This document shows, one piece after another, positions 1 through 5,839 of a stretch of 11,448 nucleotides of DNA (position 1 is the stretch's first letter; each line of letters starts with the position of its first letter). The position numbers and the translations under genes are program-made. Location: positions 1 to 11,448 of the forward strand of contig CALKWO010000358.1 in NCBI GenBank assembly GCA_938003875.1, given 5' to 3'. Under the pieces are notes generated by a model that was not told where the DNA came from, made no database searches, and worked only from the letters and a program-made list of their open reading frames with translations. This DNA is from an uncultured bacterium (GTDB lineage Bacteria > Planctomycetota > Uabimicrobiia > Uabimicrobiales > JABWCH01).

Positions 1-1175
1 TTGCTACTTTTGAATATGATCCTCGGCTTCATCCCTCCATGCCTGCTGCCACTAAGGTCAATTTAGCAGGAGAAATGAATGGATGGAATCCTAACGCCAA
101 TTCTCTTGTCAAGGAGGGAATGGTATGGACAATAACGCTTCCTTTCGCTCCAGGACGCTATGAATACAAATTTGTCATCAATGGAAGCAAATGGACACCC
201 GATCAGGGCAATCCACCCAAAGACGGAGGCGATTGCAATTCTGTAATAGAACTCAAGCCTGGCCGTTGCGGCAATAAGGCATTGAGCGATGCAACGCAAC
301 TCATTGGAAAGGAGCTGGTTTTTAAAATATACAGACCTGAATCCAATGCTTTGCAGGCTAAAGTCAATAAACAGGCTTACCCCCTGGAAAAAGACAAAGA
401 TGGCTATTTCCACGGTCGTGTTGTTGTTCAGGAAGAACAGCCTCAGTACTCTGTTATGGAGCCACAAACCTTCTGGGAAGGTATGAAAAAAATCTATACC
501 TTCAGCAATTTTACAAAAGTCTTGAACAATCCTGAATTCCCTTTTGGCACCTTTTTCCTGAATTCCCTAATCGTTGCAGCAGGGACAGCCCTTGCAACAG
601 TCATACTGTGTACCATGGCAGGATATGCGTTTGCCAAAAAAGAGTTCTTCATGAAAAAGCAACTCTTTGCCATCCTTCTTAGCACCATGATGATTCCAGG
701 TATGATTTTCATGGTACCCCAATTCGCCATCGTGAATAAATTCAATTGGATCAATACCTATCAGGGAATGATTGTACCTCATCTTGCTAATATTTTCGGG
801 CTTTTCCTCTTGCGTCAATACATCAGCACCATTCCTGATTCTCTTTTTGAAGCAGCGACCATTGATGGAGCAAACGAAATCCAGATATTCAAGATTATTA
901 TCATTCCGCTTTCCTTACCCATCATGGTTACGCTCTTCTTGCTCACCTTTGTAGGCCAATGGGGAAATTTCCTCTGGCAGCTCATCGTCAATACCCCTGA
1001 TTCTGTCTACCGCACCTTGCCCGTAGGCCTTGCCTTATTCCGAGGCCAGTATGGTCAGGATTGGGAAATGATGATGGCAGGTGCCTGCTTCTCCATTCTT
1101 CCCATTGCCATTCTCTTCCTGCTAGCACAACGAGTCTTCATCGAAGGAATGACAAGTGGATCAGTAAAAGAATAA
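1..1175 (+). CDS. MalG-type ABC sugar permease with CBM48-like loop domain (5' partial)
   Basis: Inner-membrane permease subunit of a carbohydrate (maltodextrin-type) ABC importer. The frame is open to the left edge (first full codon at 3), so the ATG at 39 is internal and TM1 lies outside the window. From about 45 to 260 it encodes a CBM48/AMPK-type glycogen-binding module: VNLAGEMNGWNPNAN, then GRYEYKFVINGSKW, then a DPxNP-like turn and NSVIEL. A further beta-rich stretch runs to about 440. The MalG core follows, with five hydrophobic segments at roughly 550-635, 660-735, 755-825, 895-980 and 1070-1140. The EAA loop that docks on the ATPase is at 849-923 (EAATIDGA, then IIIIPLSLP). The C-terminus FLLAQRVFIEGMTSGSVKE matches the MalG ending. 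The extracytoplasmic loop between TM1 and TM2 is short in E. coli MalG; here it holds the glucan-binding domain. Seen: motifs and order. Inferred: alpha-glucan substrate, supported by the downstream amylase. Confidence 0.93.
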   Translation, partial: ATFEYDPRLHPSMPAATKVNLAGEMNGWNPNANSLVKEGMVWTITLPFAPGRYEYKFVINGSKWTPDQGNPPKDGGDCNSVIELKPGRCGNKALSDATQLIGKELVFKIYRPESNALQAKVNKQAYPLEKDKDGYFHGRVVVQEEQPQYSVMEPQTFWEGMKKIYTFSNFTKVLNNPEFPFGTFFLNSLIVAAGTALATVILCTMAGYAFAKKEFFMKKQLFAILLSTMMIPGMIFMVPQFAIVNKFNWINTYQGMIVPHLANIFGLFLLRQYISTIPDSLFEAATIDGANEIQIFKIIIIPLSLPIMVTLFLLTFVGQWGNFLWQLIVNTPDSVYRTLPVGLALFRGQYGQDWEMMMAGACFSILPIAILFLLAQRVFIEGMTSGSVKE

Positions 1176-1182
1176 AAAAATC

Positions 1183-1205
1183 ACCGCAGTACTTAATACT
1201 GCGGT
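1183..1205 (+). terminator. Intergenic hairpin between permease and binding protein
   Basis: Perfect 9-bp stem ACCGCAGTA / TACTGCGGT with a 5-nt loop (CTTAA). Downstream on the + strand there is only a weak T-rich run (TATATTCTCTTT). The A-run upstream would give a good U-tract for transcripts on the opposite strand. It sits in a 52-bp gap inside what is probably one operon, so it may act as a partial terminator or an mRNA-stabilising stem that sets different levels for permease and binding protein. Confidence 0.55.
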
Positions 1206-1227
1206 ATATTCTCTTTAAAGGAAAAAA

Positions 1228-2637
1228 ATGAAAAAAAATTTTAAAATGCTGTCTGTTATCTTTTGCCTATTTCTTGTGGGCTGTGGAAATCAAACAAGCG
1301 AATCTTCGGATGAGATCGTTCTTACTGCCTGGCTTACCTATAAAGGCTCTGAGAATGCCAAATTTGAGGAACTTGCTTTGAAATTTTCTCAAGAATATGA
1401 AAAGAAACACAATAAAAAAGTAAAAATTTTAGCAAAACAAGTGCCTTTTGATGATTTGGTTACGAACATCAAGATGTCTTGTTTGAGCAAGAAAACTCCT
1501 GATATTGCCAGAGTGGATGTGCAGAAGGTTCTGGAACTGGCATATCATCAGGTAGCTGTAAAGCTGGATCTTTTGAAAAATTTTGATTCAACGTCTATAG
1601 AAGAAAAAGGCAAGGAATATATGCCTGGGCCTTTTAAGGCGAATATCGTAGAAATCAAAAACAAAAAAGGCAAGTTCGAAAAACACCTTTATGGACTTCC
1701 AGAGCAGGCTTCCTGTCTGGCACTTTTCTGGAACAAAAAGATGTTCCGCGCCAGAGCCAGAGAGCTGAGAGCAGCAGGTCTTGACCCTGAAAGAGCACCT
1801 CGTACATGGGATGAGCTGATATCCTATGGCAAAATTTTAACATACCAGGAAGGAAGCGATCAATACTATGGATTTGCCATGAACAATTCCCTCTGGTGGA
1901 CTATGCCTTATTTCGGAGGCTATAATGCTCAATTCGTTAAAATAGACGAAAGTGGAAAAAAAATATGCACATTGGGCGATGCAAGAACTACTGCTGCCTT
2001 TCAATTCAAAGTGGATTTGTACGCTAAACATAAAATAGAAGCAGGTGCCTGGAAATCAGGAGCAATTGGGCCTGATGTGGGTTTTTTGAATGAAAAGTAC
2101 GCTATGATTCTTATGGGGCCTTGGAACGTACAAAAATTTCAGGATAAGAAACTGGACTTCGATGTAGCTTTGATCCCGAAGGTATCCCAAGAGGAAGCAA
2201 ATCGTTTAGGGCTAGGCGAAGTGCCTGAGTCTGCTACCAATGTAGGCGGGAACAGTATGATCGTTTTTGAAGAAAGCCCCTATAAAGAAATAGCCTACGA
2301 TTTTATCAACTATATGGCATCCTGGGAAACCCAGGTAGAATGGTGCGATGCTCTCAAACAGGTTCCTGTGAATCGAAGAGCCGCCGATATTCTCATGGGA
2401 AAAGAAAAGCATCCCAAGTATCCCAATATACAGGTAGACCCTATTATCAGAACGTTTATGGAACAAATCCAATATGCCGTCGCCCCACCTCCTCTACCTA
2501 TGTATTCCTACATAGAAACAGATGCCTGCAATCCGAGTATGGAGCTTGGGCTCAAAAGCATGAAAGCAGTACAGCAAGCCCTATTAGATGCAGCAAAAAA
2601 GATCAATGATAACGTTCTGTATTTTGTTAATGAGTGA
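1228..2637 (+). CDS. Lipoprotein sugar-binding protein of ABC importer (MalE-like, SBP family 1)
   Basis: Extracytoplasmic solute-binding lipoprotein of 469 aa that would deliver oligosaccharides, probably maltodextrins, to the permease just upstream. The N-terminus is a lipoprotein signal with lipobox LVG-C (acylated Cys19), so it should be membrane-tethered. Family 1 binding-protein hallmarks are visible: TPDIARVDV around residue 91, YGLPEQASCLALFWNKKMF at about 155-173, RTWDELISYGK at 192-202, the sugar-stacking type motif MGPWNVQKF at 296-304, and SATNVGGNSMIVFEESP followed by an AYDFINYMASWETQ helix. It is longer than E. coli MalE (about 370 aa mature), with no obvious extra domain. The start has AAAGG at 1217-1221. 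Gene order permease then binding protein is the reverse of the common binding protein-MalF-MalG order. Substrate is inferred from neighbours. Confidence 0.92.
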   Translation: MKKNFKMLSVIFCLFLVGCGNQTSESSDEIVLTAWLTYKGSENAKFEELALKFSQEYEKKHNKKVKILAKQVPFDDLVTNIKMSCLSKKTPDIARVDVQKVLELAYHQVAVKLDLLKNFDSTSIEEKGKEYMPGPFKANIVEIKNKKGKFEKHLYGLPEQASCLALFWNKKMFRARARELRAAGLDPERAPRTWDELISYGKILTYQEGSDQYYGFAMNNSLWWTMPYFGGYNAQFVKIDESGKKICTLGDARTTAAFQFKVDLYAKHKIEAGAWKSGAIGPDVGFLNEKYAMILMGPWNVQKFQDKKLDFDVALIPKVSQEEANRLGLGEVPESATNVGGNSMIVFEESPYKEIAYDFINYMASWETQVEWCDALKQVPVNRRAADILMGKEKHPKYPNIQVDPIIRTFMEQIQYAVAPPPLPMYSYIETDACNPSMELGLKSMKAVQQALLDAAKKINDNVLYFVNE

Positions 2638-2644
2638 TATTAAT

Positions 2645-2669
2645 AAGGGCGGGAGTGCCGCCCTTTTTT
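2645..2669 (+). terminator. Intrinsic terminator between binding protein and amylase
   Basis: Stem AAGGGCGG / CCGCCCTT (8 bp, 5-nt loop GAGTG) running into six consecutive Ts at 2664-2669. This is a textbook rho-independent terminator 7 bp after the binding-protein stop. The amylase start at 2682 follows directly, so amylase is expressed by partial read-through or, less likely, from a promoter hidden inside the preceding gene. Confidence 0.85.
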
Positions 2670-2670
2670 G

Positions 2671-2676
2671 AAAGGA
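2671..2676 (+). promoter_or_regulatory. Ribosome-binding site fixing the amylase start
   Basis: AAAGGA lies 5 nt before the ATG at 2682. It supports that start over the in-frame GTG at 2634, whose reading would translate through the terminator stem. Confidence 0.7.
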
Positions 2677-2681
2677 AAAAG

Positions 2682-4454
2682 ATGTCTGAGAAAAAAAAAT
2701 ATATTTTATCTCTTCTCGCTCTTGCTGTATTTTTAAGCTTTCTCGCCGTTGCTATATTTTTCAGCTCTCTAAAAGCAGCTATACCCAAAAATAATAGTAT
2801 AGAATGGCCCAAAAATGTGATTTATTTTGTTTTGCTGGATCGATTTCATGATGGCAATACTCTCAACAACTATAAGGTAGATACCAAAAATCCTGAGGCA
2901 TACCAGGGAGGGGATATTGCTGGCCTTATTCAAAAAATTCCATATTTAAAAGAGCTTGGCATTACGGCCATCTGGCTCTCTCCTGTCTTAGATAACAGAG
3001 ATCTTGAATTTTTTGGGAAATACGCTTACCATGGGTATTGGCCAAAAAACCCTATGTCACTTGAACTAGAAGAGCATTTTGGAACATGGCAAGAGTTAAC
3101 ATCTCTTGCTAAAGAGCTCAAAAAAAATGACATTCATCTCATCCTTGATATTATTGTAAACCATGTTGGATACGATTCTCATCTTGTAAAAGAAAAGGCC
3201 CATTGGTTTGACCAAAAGAGAAATCTTCATGGCTTGCCTTGCTTTGATCATACAAACAAAGAGGTTCGTGATCTCTTAATCAACGCCTCTCTTATGTGGA
3301 TTAGACAATTAAAGCCTGCTGGATTTCGGCTCGATGCTGTAAAGCATGTCTCTAAGAGTTTTTGGGAGGAATATAACCAAAAAATTCGCGATGAAAAATC
3401 AGACTTCTTTCTGTTGGCAGAAGTTTGCGATGGAAATACAAATACTTGTATAGAATACAGTAAATTGGAATTTACTTCTATTATAGACTATCCTCTGTAT
3501 CATGTGGCTTTACGCGTTATGTCAGGTAAGACAGCAGAAGAGCTTGGAGACTTATTTTTTCAAGATCGTTATTATTCTCACGATGCGAGATTTTTAGGGA
3601 CCTTTTTGGATAACCACGATGTAGATCGTTTTCTAACTGCTATGAAGGGCGATATTGAACGTTTTAAGCTTGGTATCTCTTTTCTTTTTAGCATCAGGGG
3701 GATTCCTATTTTATACTATGGTACAGAAGTCGGAATGCAAGGAGAAGGAGATCCTGATAATAGGAAGATGATGGAGTTTGGAAAAAATCGAGAAATAAGA
3801 GAATATGTAAAAAAATGCATTCAGACTCGACTCTCATCTTCTGCTCTTACTTCAGGCATTCAGGTACATCTATGGCAATCTCCTTGCATCTATGCTTTTG
3901 CCAGAGTTTTTGAGGATCAGATAGCCTTTGTTGTTTTAAACAATGGAGATGCTTCTCAGCAGGTACAAATCCCATTAGAAGCCTTAGATAGTTTTTTGGT
4001 AAATGCAAAATATAAAGACACCACCTCCCTGCATGAAGCAACGATTGAAGGAACAAAATTGGCATTAGATATCCCTGCAAAACGTTGTCTGATTTTTTTG
4101 ACACCTTCTGTCTCAGGAAAATATGCTAAGCTTTTTGAAAAATGCGTGGAGAGAACCAAAAATCCCAAAATGGTAGAAACCATTTTTGAAGTCACTATGC
4201 CTACACATGAGGCAAAAGAAGTTTATGTAATTGGAGGTTCTCCTGTTTTAGGGCAATGGAACACGCAAAAAGCAGCGGGGCCGATGACTCTTGTAAAAGA
4301 CAATATATATCAGATGAAATTTTTGTTGCCGCAAGGTTCGATAGTAAAGTATAAATATATCGAGAAAAAAGTGAATTGGGAAGGAGGCAGCGACCGTTAT
4401 ATCCAGATTCCCTGGGAAAAATCTCTAAAAATACAAGATCAATGGAGAGAATGA
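2682..4454 (+). CDS. GH13 alpha-amylase-family enzyme with C-terminal CBM20
   Basis: Exported glycoside hydrolase or transglycosylase of 590 aa acting on alpha-1,4-glucans. The N-terminus has a basic MSEKKK followed by a hydrophobic segment (about residues 7-27), an uncleaved anchor or signal peptide. The catalytic (beta/alpha)8 barrel shows GH13 regions in order: region I DIIVNH (156-161), region V-like GLPCFDH, region II GFRLDAVKH with nucleophile D218, region III LLAEV with acid/base E247, and region IV FLDNHD with transition-state stabiliser D313 and H312. All catalytic residues are intact. A C-terminal CBM20 starch-binding domain spans about 498-590 (VYVIGGSPVLGQWN, then YKYI, VNWEGGSDR, YIQIP). 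AYHGYW followed by an EHFGT segment plus CBM20 recalls cyclodextrin glucanotransferases, so hydrolysis versus transglycosylation is undecided. It follows the transporter genes, and should supply them with maltodextrins. Confidence 0.95.
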   Translation: MSEKKKYILSLLALAVFLSFLAVAIFFSSLKAAIPKNNSIEWPKNVIYFVLLDRFHDGNTLNNYKVDTKNPEAYQGGDIAGLIQKIPYLKELGITAIWLSPVLDNRDLEFFGKYAYHGYWPKNPMSLELEEHFGTWQELTSLAKELKKNDIHLILDIIVNHVGYDSHLVKEKAHWFDQKRNLHGLPCFDHTNKEVRDLLINASLMWIRQLKPAGFRLDAVKHVSKSFWEEYNQKIRDEKSDFFLLAEVCDGNTNTCIEYSKLEFTSIIDYPLYHVALRVMSGKTAEELGDLFFQDRYYSHDARFLGTFLDNHDVDRFLTAMKGDIERFKLGISFLFSIRGIPILYYGTEVGMQGEGDPDNRKMMEFGKNREIREYVKKCIQTRLSSSALTSGIQVHLWQSPCIYAFARVFEDQIAFVVLNNGDASQQVQIPLEALDSFLVNAKYKDTTSLHEATIEGTKLALDIPAKRCLIFLTPSVSGKYAKLFEKCVERTKNPKMVETIFEVTMPTHEAKEVYVIGGSPVLGQWNTQKAAGPMTLVKDNIYQMKFLLPQGSIVKYKYIEKKVNWEGGSDRYIQIPWEKSLKIQDQWRE

Positions 4455-4513
4455 TGTAAGTAATTTTATGGGAGCTATCTGTGGGAAACCCTTTTGAAGG
4501 GTTTCCCCATCAT
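4451..4513 (+). terminator. Hairpin after amylase
   Basis: The core is a perfect 9-bp stem GGGAAACCC (4483-4491) / GGGTTTCCC (4499-4507) with loop TTTTGAA. An outer ATGATG (4451-4456) / CATCAT (4508-4513) pairing could extend it and overlaps the amylase stop codon. No U-tract follows on either strand, so it is a terminator-like or 3'-end-protecting structure rather than a canonical intrinsic terminator. Confidence 0.5.
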
Positions 4514-4812
4514 CACGTAGGAAAAAGTATGAATGCTTTTATGGTTGTGTAGCATCGACAGAATCAGTTGGAATATTTAGTGCTAGGTTTAAGATGATAT
4601 GGCAGTTTTTATATAAAAATAGGCAAAATTTTAGCAATTGAGCGTGATACTAAACCATAGTCTATGGCTACAAAAGAAGAGTTCAGGAAATTTCTTGTGA
4701 AAATAAGAAAAAGATATATATATGTATAAATATACTTATAAATAACATTTTATGGAATTTAAATGGAATTTTTTCTCATAATAGGCATTAAATAGGAGAA
4801 AAAAGCAAAAAT

Positions 4813-4917
4813 ATGAAAATTAGAACTATTATAGATAGAGAAGTCATTCGGAAAAATTCCGAATCTATTAGGGATTTTTTGGGATGCTTGCAGGCTAACC
4901 AAATAATAGTAATATAA
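4813..4917 (+). CDS. Possible 34-aa small ORF (uncertain)
   Basis: ATG at 4813 opens a 34-codon frame (MKIRTIIDREVIRKNSES... ending QANQIIVI) that stops at 4915. An AGGAG at 4794-4798 lies 14 nt upstream, which is too far for an efficient site. The frame contains the 8-bp inverted repeat at 4846-4864. I do not recognise a family. It may be a leader peptide, a remnant, or chance. Confidence 0.2.
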   Translation: MKIRTIIDREVIRKNSESIRDFLGCLQANQIIVI

Positions 4918-5023
4918 CATTATACTGGATATAAATTCTATAATCCTTTATTTAATAGAATTTTATAACAATTACATTATTCTTCATGTTGTATAAAAAT
5001 TTTGGCCTAGATTTTGCAATAAC

Positions 5024-5030
5024 AAGGAGG
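5024..5030 (+). promoter_or_regulatory. Orphan Shine-Dalgarno-like AAGGAGG without start codon
   Basis: A near-perfect AAGGAGG sits 54 nt before the ATG at 5085, but no ATG or GTG lies within usable distance downstream and stop codons follow at once (TTAGTTAG). It may be a leftover from a lost leader ORF or a standby ribosome site for the secreted-protein gene, which has its own weaker AAGGGG at 5073-5078. Confidence 0.3.
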
Positions 5031-5084
5031 ATAAGAATTAGTTAGTATTGCGTTTTTTGATCTATTCAAATAAAGGGGAAAATC

Positions 5085-5765
5085 ATGGTAAAAAAAGTCC
5101 TTTCTTTCATATTTTTTTTGCTTCTTATCTCTATTGATGCCCAAGAACAGTCCTCTAAAATCGTGCAGGTGGTGTTACGAAGTTTGGAATGTAAGCAGAC
5201 AAGTGAAATAGGATGCGATGAAGTACAAGTCTTAGTCGTTGATGGAAAAGATTGGAATACACTCAGCGATATATGGAAAATAAACGAAAACAGTCCGACT
5301 GCAAGAATCCACCCTGAGTACATTCTTTGGAAAGGCTTAATCCGAGAGGGAGATAGTCGCTCTATTTTAATCAGTTTTTTGGAACAAGACTCTAATGCAC
5401 CTAGAGATATCCTTGCCTTGGGATTAGAGTTAGCGTCAATCATCGCTGGTAGGAGCAATAACAATTCTTGGAAATATTCAGGAATAGCTTTTTTTATTTC
5501 TTCTAAATTGCTGAAGCTCACCAACAATGAAAATGACATTCTTGGCAGTTTTCAACTTCTTTTCCTTTGCAACAAGAACAAAGTCACTTGTGATTTGCAG
5601 GGAGTTCGAGATATCGGCAAACACGAATGGTTTTACGACAAAACACCCGGTTTGCAAGGATGGCTACAGAAAGTGGAATTAAAAGGCGATGGTGGCTCTT
5701 ATACAGCCTACCTGGCTATTTCTGTCAGTGATGAGGAAGGAGACCTAAAGAATATAAAACAATAG
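5085..5765 (+). CDS. Secreted hypothetical protein, 226 aa
   Basis: I do not recognise a named family. The N-terminus (MVKKVLSFIFFLLLISIDA) is a clear Sec signal peptide with likely cleavage after A19, so the mature protein of about 207 aa is periplasmic or extracellular. The first mature part (IVQVVLRSLECKQTSEIGCDEVQVLVVDG, split here only by eye) alternates like a beta-sandwich edge and resembles C2- or lectin-like folds with an acidic CDE turn. The middle (about 85-140) is more helical, with ARDILALGLELASIIAGRS-type segments. The C-terminus ends in GDGGSYTAYLAISV, another beta-hairpin pattern. Four or more cysteines would allow disulfides. AAGGGG at 5073-5078 precedes the ATG by 6 nt. It is monocistronic, preceded by a long intergenic region and convergent with the regulator gene. 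Secretion is well supported; the function is unknown. Confidence 0.8.
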   Translation: MVKKVLSFIFFLLLISIDAQEQSSKIVQVVLRSLECKQTSEIGCDEVQVLVVDGKDWNTLSDIWKINENSPTARIHPEYILWKGLIREGDSRSILISFLEQDSNAPRDILALGLELASIIAGRSNNNSWKYSGIAFFISSKLLKLTNNENDILGSFQLLFLCNKNKVTCDLQGVRDIGKHEWFYDKTPGLQGWLQKVELKGDGGSYTAYLAISVSDEEGDLKNIKQ

Positions 5766-5776
5766 CCAATAGAGAA

Positions 5777-5805
5777 TGCAGATGCAGAAAATTTCTGCAT
5801 CTGTA
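5777..5805. terminator. Shared hairpin between convergent genes
   Basis: Strong stem CAGATGCAG / CTGCATCTG (5779-5787, 5795-5803) with loop AAAATTT, extendable by a G-T and a T-A pair. It lies between the + strand secreted-protein stop (5765) and the - strand regulator stop (5840). A second small dyad TGGAAATTTTTCCA follows at 5811-5824. Position and symmetry suit a bidirectional terminator, although neither side has a long U-tract. Confidence 0.6.
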
Positions 5806-5839
5806 GGAAATGGAAATTTTTCCAAGCCAAGAAAATAGA

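Larger units (their letters stand above)
4514..5084. other. Long AT-rich intergenic region with small dyads
   Basis: About 570 bp without a convincing gene. It holds the 13-bp near-palindrome CCATAGTCTATGG (4655-4667) and an 8-bp perfect inverted repeat ATTCGGAA / TTCCGAAT with a 3-nt loop (4846-4864). A 9-bp inverted repeat AAATTCTAT / ATAGAATTT (4933-4941 and 4955-4963) overlaps a perfect TATAAT (4939-4944). There is no good -35 box 17 bp before that TATAAT, but it could still be the -10 of the secreted-protein gene at 5085. Short frames at 4664-4729 (MATKEEFRKFLV start) and 4813-4917 may be decayed coding remnants. Confidence 0.5.

Noticed and set aside
39..41. ATG at 39 as the start of the permease
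   Set aside because: The frame is open to the window edge, CBM-like residues and a whole TM helix must lie upstream, and there is no ribosome site before it.
2634..2681. GTG at 2634 as amylase start
   Set aside because: It overlaps the previous stop and would translate through the terminator stem; ATG 2682 has AAAGGA and starts the signal sequence properly.
4664..4729. Short frame MATKEEFRKFLV... as a gene or transposase piece
   Set aside because: Only 21 codons, no ribosome site and no recognisable family motif; kept only as a remark in the intergenic entry.
4530..5084. CRISPR array or tandem repeats in the long intergenic region
   Set aside because: No regularly spaced repeated units; only isolated dyads and AT-rich low-complexity runs.
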